A stretch of 64,000 nucleotides of DNA from positions 1,011,618-1,075,617 of the forward strand of contig JAMPIL010000001.1 in assembly GCA_023662725.1 (NCBI GenBank), in the 5' to 3' direction. The stretch is from Ruminococcus flavefaciens. GTDB taxonomy: Bacteria; Bacillota; Clostridia; Oscillospirales; Ruminococcaceae. Both the position numbers and the translations under genes were made by a program. A model generated the notes under the pieces. It was not told the origin of the DNA and ran no database searches. It saw nothing but the letters and a program-made list of their open reading frames with translations. Shown here piece by piece: positions 9,340 to 17,692 of the stretch (the stretch's first letter is position 1; the number at the start of each line of letters is the position of its first letter).

Positions 9340-10890
9340 TTATTCCCACTCAACAGTTCCCGGAGGCTTAGAGGTGATATCATAAACAACACGATTAACG
9401 TGTTCAACTTCATTGGTGAGGCGATTTGATACTCTTGCAAGAACGTCGTATGGAATTCTTGCCCAGTCGGCAGTCATGAAATCATCTGTTGTAATGGCAC
9501 GGATAGCGATAAGATGATCGTATGTACGGTGATCACCCATAACTCCGACAGTTTTAACATCAGGAAGGACGGCAAAGAACTGTTTCAGCTCGCTTTCGAT
9601 GCCGCTTTTTCTGATTTCATCACGGAAAACAGCGTCGGCTTCCTGAAGAACTTTGATTTTTTCTTCGGTAATTTCACCAATGATACGAACGCCCAATCCT
9701 GGACCGGGAAATGGCTGTCTCCAGACAAGATCATGCGGGATTCCGAGCATTTCTCCAACCTTGCGCACTTCGTCCTTGAAGAGATCGCCAAGCGGTTCGA
9801 TAACGCCGTCAAACTTAATATCATCAGGCATCTTAACCATATTATGGTGAGTTTTAATAACTGCGGTACTTCCGTGACCGGCAGTATTTCCCTTACCGGA
9901 TTCAATACGATCGGGGTAAATAGTTCCCTGAGCGAAGAAGCCGTCTGTACCCTCTTCACGGATCTTGTTCCAGAAAACATTATAGAATTCAGTACCGATA
10001 ATTTTACGTTTCTGTTCCGGATCGCTTACTCCCTTAAGAGCTGCGAGGAATTTATCTTTACAATTGATACGGACAAAATTCATGTCAAAGAGTTTTGTAA
10101 AGGTTTCTTCAACGAAATCGCCCTCGTCCTTACGCATAAGTCCCTGATCGACGAAAACGCAGGTAAGCTGTTTGCCTACAGCACGGCTGAGGAGTCCGGC
10201 AGCGACGGAAGAATCGACTCCGCCTGAGAGACCGAGAACGACTTTTTTATTTCCTATCTGCTCACGAAGTTTGGCAACGGTAGCGTCAATGAAGTTATCC
10301 ATTTCCCAGTCGCCTTTGAAATTGCAGACGTTATAAAGGAAATTGCGGAGAATATTTTTTCCGTATTCGCTGTGAGTTACTTCAGGGTGAAATTGAACAG
10401 CATAGAATTTTTTATCAGGATTTTCAAAAGCAGCTGCGGGACAGTCTTCAGATTTTGCGGTAACAGTAAAGCCCTCCGGAAGTTTGCTTACATAGTCGGT
10501 ATGGCTCATCCATACAATGCTTTTTTCAGGAATATCACTGAAAAGAATACCGCCTGACTGTGTTATTTCAATTTTGCCATACTCACTCTTGACGCAGCCG
10601 CTTACCTCGCCGCCGAGAGTATAGGCTATGATCTGACAGCCGTAGCAAATTCCGAGTATCGGTATTCCAAGCTCGAAAATCTCCTTAGAAATATGGGGTG
10701 AACTTTCATCATAAACGCTGTTCGGACCGCCTGTAAATATGATTCCCATAGGATTCAGCGCTTTTATTTCATCAATAAGAGTATCGTATCTTTTTATTTC
10801 GCAGTATACGCCGCATTCACGGACTCTTCTTGCGATAAGCTGGTTATACTGTCCTCCGAAATCAAGAACGATACAGAGCTGATTTGACAT
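9340..10890 (-). CDS. guaA: GMP synthase (glutamine-hydrolysing)
   Basis: Converts XMP, ATP and glutamine to GMP. The start is ATG 10890, preceded by AAGGAGGG; an upstream in-frame Met would add 17 residues without a ribosome binding site. The 516-residue product has a class I amidotransferase domain (nucleophile Cys82 in GICYGC; His168 and Glu170 in FHPE), then a PP-loop SGGVDS at 222-227, and ends with the conserved PPGTVEWE dimerisation tail. It has its own promoter and a leader of about 88 bases that could fold, but no purine riboswitch core was found. Single-gene unit between terminators. Confidence 0.97.
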   Translation of the reverse strand: MSNQLCIVLDFGGQYNQLIARRVRECGVYCEIKRYDTLIDEIKALNPMGIIFTGGPNSVYDESSPHISKEIFELGIPILGICYGCQIIAYTLGGEVSGCVKSEYGKIEITQSGGILFSDIPEKSIVWMSHTDYVSKLPEGFTVTAKSEDCPAAAFENPDKKFYAVQFHPEVTHSEYGKNILRNFLYNVCNFKGDWEMDNFIDATVAKLREQIGNKKVVLGLSGGVDSSVAAGLLSRAVGKQLTCVFVDQGLMRKDEGDFVEETFTKLFDMNFVRINCKDKFLAALKGVSDPEQKRKIIGTEFYNVFWNKIREEGTDGFFAQGTIYPDRIESGKGNTAGHGSTAVIKTHHNMVKMPDDIKFDGVIEPLGDLFKDEVRKVGEMLGIPHDLVWRQPFPGPGLGVRIIGEITEEKIKVLQEADAVFRDEIRKSGIESELKQFFAVLPDVKTVGVMGDHRTYDHLIAIRAITTDDFMTADWARIPYDVLARVSNRLTNEVEHVNRVVYDITSKPPGTVEWE

Positions 10891-10985
10891 ATTTCCCTCC
10901 TTGCTATTGCTTTTCAGAACAAGGGTGTGTTCGCATAGCAATAATTTCCGCTTTACGGCAGCGGATGCCGAAATATTATTATTCT

Positions 10986-11014
10986 ATTATGCCACTTTTT
11001 CATTAAAATTTCAA
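10986..11014 (-). promoter_or_regulatory. guaA promoter
   Basis: On the minus strand, TTGAAA (complement of 11009-11014) and CATAAT (complement of 10986-10991), 17-base spacer. The resulting leader contains a CCGCT/AGCGG hairpin and a TTGCTAT/ATAGCAA pairing near the ribosome binding site. Confidence 0.7.
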
Positions 11015-11062
11015 GAGCTTTTCAAAAAAAACTTACTGTAATATGCAATTGTTATAAAAAAA

Positions 11063-11105
11063 TTAAGATAACTTTAAGATTATTTTAAGAATATGGCTTT
11101 ATAAT
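11063..11105 (+). promoter_or_regulatory. Three 11-bp-spaced direct repeats plus -10 box upstream of the dockerin protein
   Basis: TTAAGA occurs at 11063, 11074 and 11085, exactly 11 bases apart, and a TATAAT follows at 11100-11105. There is no good -35 hexamer; the repeats overlap where it should be. Direct hexamers on one face of the helix next to a -10 are the classic binding pattern of OmpR/PhoB-family response regulators, for example the TTAACA-type repeats of Bacillus PhoP. Which regulator binds is unknown; two OmpR-type regulators are encoded later in this window. Confidence 0.6.
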
Positions 11106-11149
11106 AAAATTACACTAAACGAAAAATCATTTTAAGGAGAATGATAATC

Positions 11150-14100
11150 ATGAAAAGATCAAATATAAAACGAATTCTTTCAGGAATTTCATCTGTCTGT
11201 GTGATCGCCTCGGCTATTCCTGTTAGCGGACTCTCACTAACGGCTGCTGCGGCAGATTCAGCGGATATCATTTACGGAGACGCCAATTGTGACGGTAAGG
11301 TAGATATGTCTGATGCGGTTCTTATAATGCAGTCTCTTTCAAATCCCGATAAATACGGTCTGAACGGTACTGACGAATCACATATTACATTAGACGGTCT
11401 GAATTTTGGCGATGTTTATGCCAGAGGCGATGGAATAACAAATGCCGACGCACTTTCAATTCAGCGTTATAAGCTTAATATGATTTCTTCTCTTCCCGAA
11501 ACATGGGCGAATGGCAATGATCCTGATGATGATAAGGAAACAGGAACTCTCATTCATCTTAACGGCGATTCGATAGAGGTTGAAGGCGATTATGCCGAGG
11601 TAAACGGAACAACTGTTACTATCACTCATTCCGGAAGTTTCACTGTTGACGGAACCCTTAATGACGGACAAATAAATGTTGCCGTTCCCGATGAAACGGC
11701 CGATCCGGAAACAGTTAAAATATTCCTTAACGGAGTTGAAATAACCGGAAAAAGCGCTCCGGCAATTCTCGTTTCAAACGCAGAAAATACTTCCATTAAT
11801 CTTGTTGACGGAACTGTTAATACGATTTCAGACGGAGATACCGCTTATTCCGGAGACTATTTCGGCAGTGCCTTGATTGAAGCTAAGGACGATATCACTA
11901 TCAAGGGCGGAACGCTTGGAACAGGAATACTCAACCTTACCGCAAATACTCAGGACGGAATCGTCTGCAATAATGATATAAAAATCAACGGCGGAAATAT
12001 AAACATAACAACTCTTAATGCAACCGATAAAACCAATGCGGTAAACGGTAAAACATCCGTAACTATAAAATCAGGAATTGTAAACATTGATGCAGAAGGC
12101 GACGGTATTAAATCCTCAAAAGGAAATGTTGAAATTTCAGGCGGAACTTCTGTTATCAAAGCCGGAAACGATGCAGTACAGTCCGGAACTACCATTGATA
12201 TTTCGGGAGGAGTTATCAATGCCGGCGGTGACAGAGGTCTCACAGGCGGTACGGGAGTTAATATCACCGGAGGAAGCGTAACCGCTACAGCTACCGATTA
12301 TCAGACAGATACGGCAACACTTACGGCATCGCAGAACGTCCTTCTCTTCAATTGCATCGACGATGTTTCAAATACCGATGGCTGCTGGAAAAAAGCAAAT
12401 TCATTCAATATGCCTAACTCCTCTGAAGAACAGAAAAAATTTACTAAGAAATATAAATATGTTCTTCTCAGCGAATCGGGAACAGATACTTCATACAGTT
12501 TTGTTAATGCATCTACTGGAGCTAAGATTACTCATTCAAACGATGCTTCCGATGTATTTACGGTAAGCGGAAATATAACGGTTTTTGAAAATGTTAATCC
12601 TGCCGGAAAAACAGGAACAGTTATTGAGCCTGTAACCGAAGGGTACACTCTTACTCTTTCAGGAAGTTCAATGCTTACAAACGCTCCCTCGGATACAGCA
12701 TCCGTAAGCAATAATGTATGCACGATCACCAAGCCGGGAGTATTTGCAATAACAGGCGAAAACACCGATGGACAGATCGTAGTAGATGTTGATAAAACGG
12801 CTTATCCCGACGGCGTTGTTGAACTTGATCTTATGGGAATGAGTCTTACCAACAGTAATACTGCTCCTATATATGTTGTTTCGATAGGCGACGAGGTTCA
12901 GATCGTTGCGAAGAACGGTACGGATAATACTATCTCAGACGGTTCTTCTCATACCCAAACCTATACTGACAGTGACGGAAACGTTAATACAGTTGAAGGA
13001 GCTATATTTGCTCGTGATGATATAAAATTCAAAGGCACGGGAAATCTTACTGTAAACGGTAATACGGACGACGCTATAATTTCTAAGAACGATATCAAGA
13101 TTTACAACGGAAATATTACTGTAAATGCAGTTGACGACGGAATAAGAGGAAAAGACAGCGTAATTATCGGCAATGCAAACTCAGCCGACTACAGTTCGCT
13201 CAACCTGACTGTAAAAACTAAGGGCGGCGACGGTATTAAATCAACAGCAACAGATACTTCAACCGATACAAAATCATACGGTCTTGTTGAGATAAACGGC
13301 GGAACTATTGATATAAATTCCTATGCCGACGGCATTCAGGCAGAGCAGGATTTTGTTATGAACGGCGGAGATCTTACTGTTTATACATATCAAGGTTCAG
13401 CATTTACGTCTTCGGGCAGCAGTTCGTCCGGAAATAATCCGTGGAGCAGCGGACGTCCTGGCGGCGGTGGAATGGGCGGTGACGGCAATTCCAATAAAAC
13501 CGATATCTCGGCAAAGGGCATTAAAGCTGTAGGTATTTATGATGCTGCCGGCACAACATGGCAAAGCGGCGGAAATATTACTGTAAACGGAGGAAATATC
13601 AGCATTGATTCATCGGATGACTCTATTCACTGCGGCGGAGATATGCTTCTCAGCGGAGGAATACTGAAACTTGCTTCTGCTGACGATGCGGCTCATTCAG
13701 ACCATAATCTGACGATCGGACAAAATAGTGCAGACGTATTTGATGATATTCAGATTTTCGTTTCAAAGGCTTACGAGGGTATCGAAGCTCAGAATATTAC
13801 TCAGAACAGCGGTACTGTTATCGTTAATTCTACTGATGACGGCTATAATGCCGCAGGTGGAGCAGACGGCTCCGGCAACGGCAATAATATGGGATGGGGT
13901 CCCGGAAATATGGGTACAAGCGGCGGAAATTATTCGCTTAATATAAAAGGCGGATTCGTTCTTGTGAATGTTACCGATGGCGACCATGACGGTTTTGACT
14001 CAAACGGAAGCCTTACAATTTCCGGAGGCTATGCAATTACAAACGGAAATGAACCTTTTGACGCAGACGGTTCATTAAGCTGTACGGGCGGAGTTTTTGT

Positions 14101-14422
14101 TGAAAATACAGGCTCAGGCGGAATGCAGATGGGCGCAGGACTTTCCGCGTCAGTATCAGCTTCCGGTTCGGCAAGCGCAGGAACGAGAATCACTCTTGTC
14201 GGAAGCGATAATCAGGTTATAGTTTCGTTTATTGCAGGAAAAAACGTAAGTCAGTTCAAGGCTGGAGGAACGAATGTATCAGGAGCTTCTTTCTACACGG
14301 GAGGAACTCTCAGCGGTTCGACATACTTCCAGACCGAAGATCAGAACCAGCTTGCCGCATTTGGCGGAACGCTTTCAGGCGGAACACAGGTTACGGGAAG
14401 CGGAAACGGTTCAAGATTCTGA
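11150..14422 (+). CDS. Secreted dockerin protein with two Cthe_2159-like beta-helix carbohydrate-binding regions
   Basis: The start is ATG 11150, with AAGGAG ten bases upstream; the ATG at 11141 is too close to that site. A 1,090-residue exported protein with a signal peptide ending near an Ala-rich AAAADS stretch. A type I dockerin follows directly, unusual because dockerins are mostly C-terminal: GDANCDGKVD is the first calcium loop and a second loop lies near RGDGITNADA. After a linker, two long regions are rich in short repeats of the type Gly-Gly-x-Ile-x-Ile and Ala-x-Asp-Gly-Ile, matching the right-handed beta-helix of the Cthe_2159 pectin-binding family. Gly-rich loops near residues 760-780 and 905-930 separate parts. 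It probably binds acidic plant polysaccharide in a cellulosome context; catalytic activity is uncertain. Confidence 0.85.
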   Translation: MKRSNIKRILSGISSVCVIASAIPVSGLSLTAAAADSADIIYGDANCDGKVDMSDAVLIMQSLSNPDKYGLNGTDESHITLDGLNFGDVYARGDGITNADALSIQRYKLNMISSLPETWANGNDPDDDKETGTLIHLNGDSIEVEGDYAEVNGTTVTITHSGSFTVDGTLNDGQINVAVPDETADPETVKIFLNGVEITGKSAPAILVSNAENTSINLVDGTVNTISDGDTAYSGDYFGSALIEAKDDITIKGGTLGTGILNLTANTQDGIVCNNDIKINGGNINITTLNATDKTNAVNGKTSVTIKSGIVNIDAEGDGIKSSKGNVEISGGTSVIKAGNDAVQSGTTIDISGGVINAGGDRGLTGGTGVNITGGSVTATATDYQTDTATLTASQNVLLFNCIDDVSNTDGCWKKANSFNMPNSSEEQKKFTKKYKYVLLSESGTDTSYSFVNASTGAKITHSNDASDVFTVSGNITVFENVNPAGKTGTVIEPVTEGYTLTLSGSSMLTNAPSDTASVSNNVCTITKPGVFAITGENTDGQIVVDVDKTAYPDGVVELDLMGMSLTNSNTAPIYVVSIGDEVQIVAKNGTDNTISDGSSHTQTYTDSDGNVNTVEGAIFARDDIKFKGTGNLTVNGNTDDAIISKNDIKIYNGNITVNAVDDGIRGKDSVIIGNANSADYSSLNLTVKTKGGDGIKSTATDTSTDTKSYGLVEINGGTIDINSYADGIQAEQDFVMNGGDLTVYTYQGSAFTSSGSSSSGNNPWSSGRPGGGGMGGDGNSNKTDISAKGIKAVGIYDAAGTTWQSGGNITVNGGNISIDSSDDSIHCGGDMLLSGGILKLASADDAAHSDHNLTIGQNSADVFDDIQIFVSKAYEGIEAQNITQNSGTVIVNSTDDGYNAAGGADGSGNGNNMGWGPGNMGTSGGNYSLNIKGGFVLVNVTDGDHDGFDSNGSLTISGGYAITNGNEPFDADGSLSCTGGVFVENTGSGGMQMGAGLSASVSASGSASAGTRITLVGSDNQVIVSFIAGKNVSQFKAGGTNVSGASFYTGGTLSGSTYFQTEDQNQLAAFGGTLSGGTQVTGSGNGSRF

Positions 14423-14428
14423 TAAGAG

Positions 14429-14512
14429 TATGCTCGAAAAATCCACACACGCCGAGATACTGAATAGGCTCTAAAAAAGAGCGTGCTCACATTTTTACGT
14501 GAACACGCTCTA
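14429..14512. repeat. Stem-loop related to one end of the 48.2-kb MITE-like element
   Basis: A hairpin 14478-14490 / 14499-14511 (12 of 13 pairs) ends in GTGAACACGCTCTAA, identical to the right terminus of the element at 48228-48395. A further shared 12-base block (TATGCTCGAAAA) lies at 14429-14440, in the same order as at 48351-48362. It looks like a decayed or rearranged copy. It may now act as the terminator for the dockerin gene, although its T tract is poor. Confidence 0.55.
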
Positions 14513-14597
14513 ATATTTTATTGACATAATTTAATGTTTATATTATAATAAAAAATATATGAGAACCGGAATCTTCTAAAAGGAGTTTAAAGATAGT

Positions 14598-16037
14598 ATG
14601 GAGAAAATTTATAAAATCATACTGGGTAAAGCAAAGTGCGCTGTTGATTTAGGCGACGGCAGCGAACGAGGCGAATATGTTAATCAGGATTATATTCTTA
14701 ATAAGCTTGGAAGACCGCACCGCAGTATCAGTCTTATGTATTGCTACTATCCTCTCGATGAACAGTGGCCTCAGAGAATATCGGAAGCTATGAAAGATGC
14801 GGATATTTCATTCCAGTGGGACTATCCTTATGATGATTATTTCACGTATAAGGGCGGACTGGAGGGGGATACAAGCGCCGAACCTTTTACATGTATGCGT
14901 GATATAAGAAAACATGGACAGGATGTAACCCTCACTCTCACTATCGATCCTGCCGTTTCGGACGAACAGCTTGCCGCTATAGGCGATGACCTTAAAACCT
15001 TTGGACGCTTGTTTTTAAGAATCAATCATGAAGCAACCGGAAATTGGTTTTCATTCAATAAAAGAGCGAGTTATCAGGAGATTGCTGATTTTTATTGCCG
15101 GGCTTCAAAAATAATTAAGCAGCACGCTCCGAACGTTAAGACTATCCTCTGTATCGGAGGAGTTGAAAATCTTGAGAAAGAAGAAATCGAAAAGGAAAAA
15201 GAATTTGCTCAGGCTGTAAGAGAAACAGATATATGGTCGGTTGATAAGTATATGTCGCTTCACTGGGGATGGCCGTACGATGTTGCCGAAAAAGGGGGGG
15301 ATTCTCACAGCAGAAGCTCTGTTAAAGATACTTATGCTCTTACCAAAGCAAGCTATGAACGATTTAAGTTCCTTAATGGCGGCGAAGATAAACCGATGAT
15401 AATGTCTGAATTCAACTCCGACGGCGATGTAACAGGAGCATATGAACAGGCGGAAATGGTGAAACTTTTCTGCGATATGCTTCAAGAAAACAATGCCGAA
15501 TGGCTTTCGGGATTTACATTTTATCAGTTCCGTGACAGAGGACGGCTTGGTCTTGAAATTGAAGATCCAAATAATCAGGATGTCGGTATAGAACAACCCG
15601 TTTTACAGACTTATAAAGAGATTATTCATGATGAGTGGTTTCTGCCTTCAATTAAACAGGACGGTGAGATAACTCTTCCTGTAACGCTAAGATGGGGGAG
15701 TTCCGAGGATGCCGATGGTATTGCAGTTCCGCTTCATTTAGGTAAAAATCCTCACTTCTGCGAGCTGATTTTCGAGGATGAATCAAACCTTATGATAGAA
15801 CTGAACGGCAGATGGTTTTATAAATCGCCGAAAGCTAAAACGATCGATCTTATGCCTGCGTTTTATGAAAAAACTATTGAAGGTGAATGCGATATGACCT
15901 TGAAAATATTTGCTCCGCCGGCAACAGGCGAAAACGATATATCCACAGAGGACGGAATGTTCAATTATTATTACACCCTTGAAAAACTTCCGACGATCAG
16001 GATAAGGACTGAACCGATCGAGCCAAGTAAAGATTAA
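14598..16037 (+). CDS. Cytoplasmic clan GH-A glycoside hydrolase-like protein
   Basis: A 479-residue protein without signal peptide. Residues 110-325 read like a TIM-barrel glycosidase of clan A: Glu145 in RINHEATGNW fits the acid/base position, resembling the His-Glu-x-x-Gly-x-Trp pattern of GH26, and Glu271 in MSEFNSDG fits the nucleophile at the end of a late strand. A C-terminal beta-rich part (about 345-479) could be an accessory sandwich. The substrate is unknown; no dockerin is present, so it would act on imported oligosaccharides or intracellular glycan. It sits 20 bases before ispD with no terminator between, so transcription probably reads into the isp genes. An uncharacterised GH family is equally possible. 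Confidence 0.6.
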   Translation: MEKIYKIILGKAKCAVDLGDGSERGEYVNQDYILNKLGRPHRSISLMYCYYPLDEQWPQRISEAMKDADISFQWDYPYDDYFTYKGGLEGDTSAEPFTCMRDIRKHGQDVTLTLTIDPAVSDEQLAAIGDDLKTFGRLFLRINHEATGNWFSFNKRASYQEIADFYCRASKIIKQHAPNVKTILCIGGVENLEKEEIEKEKEFAQAVRETDIWSVDKYMSLHWGWPYDVAEKGGDSHSRSSVKDTYALTKASYERFKFLNGGEDKPMIMSEFNSDGDVTGAYEQAEMVKLFCDMLQENNAEWLSGFTFYQFRDRGRLGLEIEDPNNQDVGIEQPVLQTYKEIIHDEWFLPSIKQDGEITLPVTLRWGSSEDADGIAVPLHLGKNPHFCELIFEDESNLMIELNGRWFYKSPKAKTIDLMPAFYEKTIEGECDMTLKIFAPPATGENDISTEDGMFNYYYTLEKLPTIRIRTEPIEPSKD

Positions 16038-16057
16038 TCACATATAGGAGAATTAAA

Positions 16058-16738
16058 ATGAATACATCAGTTGTAATAGTTTGCGCAGGAAATTCCACAA
16101 GAATGGGTGGAGTTAATAAAATACTTCTGCCTTTGGGCGAGCGTCTTGTTATCGGAGTAACTATGCAGGCTTTTCAAAAATGTGAAAGTATAAAAGAAAT
16201 AATTATCGTTGCCCGTGAGGACGACATTCCGGTAATAAAATCGGAAGCAGAAGCGGCAGATATAACGAAGCTTGCCGCCTGCACTACCGGAGGCGCAACA
16301 CGTCAGGAAAGCGTTATAAACGGAGTACGCTGCATTTCAAAGGAAACGGAGCTTATTGCAGTTCATGACGGCGCACGTCCGCTTGTAAAGCCGGAACATA
16401 TTGAAAAGGTTATCAGGGACGCTGTTATTTTCGGCGGAGCAACTCTTGGAGTTCCGGTTAAAGACACTATCAAAACTGTTGAGGACGGTCTTATCACAGA
16501 TACTCCGCCGAGAAAGTTTCTTTATATTACTCAGACTCCGCAGATCTTCAGGAAAAAGCTATACTTTGAAGGGATAGATTTTGCTCTTGAGCATGGTCTT
16601 GACTTCACTGACGATTGTCAGCTTGTTGAAGCTGTCGGCGGAAAAATCGCTATGACAACAGGCGACTATACAAATATAAAAATCACTACTCCCGAGGATA
16701 TAAAAATTGCGGAAGTACTGCTTGAAAAAGGAGAATAA
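16058..16738 (+). CDS. ispD: 2-C-methyl-D-erythritol 4-phosphate cytidylyltransferase
   Basis: Third step of the non-mevalonate isoprenoid pathway: CTP plus MEP to CDP-methylerythritol. At 226 residues it has the family length. The N-terminal nucleotide-binding loop reads [10 protein letters not shown], with a Cys where Ala is usual, and the family motif VHDGARPLV is at about residue 105; the C-terminal TPEDI is also typical. AGGAG is positioned correctly before ATG. IspF starts 2 bases after the stop, so the pair is translationally linked. Confidence 0.95.
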   Translation: MNTSVVIVCAGNSTRMGGVNKILLPLGERLVIGVTMQAFQKCESIKEIIIVAREDDIPVIKSEAEAADITKLAACTTGGATRQESVINGVRCISKETELIAVHDGARPLVKPEHIEKVIRDAVIFGGATLGVPVKDTIKTVEDGLITDTPPRKFLYITQTPQIFRKKLYFEGIDFALEHGLDFTDDCQLVEAVGGKIAMTTGDYTNIKITTPEDIKIAEVLLEKGE

Positions 16739-16740
16739 TT

Positions 16741-17238
16741 ATGTTCAGAATAGGTCATGGATACGATGTTCATAAACTTGTTGAGGGAAGAAAGCTGATT
16801 CTCGGCGGAGTTGAGATTCCGCATACAACAGGACTTCTTGGTCATTCCGATGCGGATGTTCTGCTTCACGCTGTGATGGACGCTATGCTCGGAGCGCTCG
16901 CCCTTGGGGATATAGGTCATCTTTTTCCGGATACGGACAAAAATTTCAAAGATGCCGACAGCATGAAGCTTCTTGAAAAAGTTTACTCTGTTTGCCGTGA
17001 AAACAGCTATGAGATCGGAAATATAGACGCTACGGTTATAGCTCAGGCTCCGAAGCTTTCTCCGTATATCCCGTCTATGAGAGCAAATATCGCTGCGGCA
17101 TTATGCTGTGATATTTCTCAAATCAGTATAAAGGCTACAACAGAGGAGAAACTTGGATTTACAGGGGAAAAGCTTGGAATAGCGGCTCATGCTGTCGTGC
17201 TTATGACTGATGCTTCCGAAAAACAAGCAAATAAATAA
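16741..17238 (+). CDS. ispF: 2-C-methyl-D-erythritol 2,4-cyclodiphosphate synthase
   Basis: Cyclises CDP-methylerythritol 2-phosphate to MEcPP with release of CMP. The 165-residue product has the Zn site Asp9-Val-His11 near the N-terminus and the second His in [11 protein letters not shown], with the family ends [12 protein letters not shown] and GIAAHAV. It directly follows ispD, the common ispDF order. There is no clear hairpin at its end before the trp promoter. Confidence 0.96.
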   Translation: MFRIGHGYDVHKLVEGRKLILGGVEIPHTTGLLGHSDADVLLHAVMDAMLGALALGDIGHLFPDTDKNFKDADSMKLLEKVYSVCRENSYEIGNIDATVIAQAPKLSPYIPSMRANIAAALCCDISQISIKATTEEKLGFTGEKLGIAAHAVVLMTDASEKQANK

Positions 17239-17252
17239 TTTTTATTTAGCTA

Positions 17253-17281
17253 TTGACAAATTGATTTTTCAGTGATATAAT
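17253..17281 (+). promoter_or_regulatory. trp operon promoter
   Basis: TTGACA at 17253-17258 and TATAAT at 17276-17281, 17-base spacer: a full consensus match. Transcription would begin near 17289, at the 5' end of the T-box RNA. Confidence 0.9.
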
Positions 17282-17288
17282 AATAATA

Positions 17289-17665
17289 TCTTTTAAAACC
17301 GTTGAAGCGGAGATAAAGCTGGTTATGCTTCCACAGAGAGTTCGGGGCGCTGAAATCCGGATGAAAAACAGGTCAGCAAATGGACCGCCGAGGGTGCAGT
17401 CAAATGAGTTGGTGCGAGAGTAAAAGAGTGAGAGTACGTTTATGAGAAATCTGATGCTTCGTATTTTGATGTGATTTCCTTTAATGTTCTCATGCGTTTA
17501 TTTGCGATGCTCAGAGTATTCTGCAACGTTATGATGTGCGTTAAGCATCGGGGATATGATTGTATCCTGCAAAGCGCACGGTTTTATACCGTGAATCAAG
17601 GTGGTACCGCGGATAATGTTTATTCGTCCTTGACAGATAAGTTCATCTGTCAGGGACTTTTTATT
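17289..17665 (+). ncRNA. Tryptophan T-box leader of the trp operon
   Basis: A tRNA-sensing leader. The stem I distal segment contains AGAGAGTTCGGGG followed by GCTGAAATCCGG. The specifier lies at 17381-17383 as TGG followed by ACC, the usual T-box context, and reads as a Trp codon. The T-box antiterminator sequence AAGGTGGTACCGCGG is at 17598-17612. A terminator hairpin (GTCCTTGACAGAT with ATCTGTCAGGGAC, then a T tract) is at 17626-17665. In the known mechanism, uncharged tRNA-Trp binds, stabilises the antiterminator and lets transcription enter trpE. The spacing between stem I and the T-box is long (over 200 bases) and contains further hairpins. Confidence 0.95.
17626..17665 (+). terminator. 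T-box-controlled terminator before trpE
   Basis: A 13-pair stem with one G-U pair and a run of T. Formation is expected when tRNA-Trp is charged. Confidence 0.9.
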
Positions 17666-17692
17666 ACCTGACAGAAATTCCGGAGGTGCATT

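Noticed and set aside
9514..10227. 237-codon plus-strand open frame inside guaA
   Set aside because: It is antisense to the conserved GMP synthase, has no ribosome binding site and an unnatural composition; a shadow of the real gene.
14598..16037. Assignment of the glycosidase-like protein to GH26 beta-mannanase
   Set aside because: Only the His-Glu-x-x-Gly-x-Trp resemblance supports it; other clan-A families fit equally, so no family name was given.
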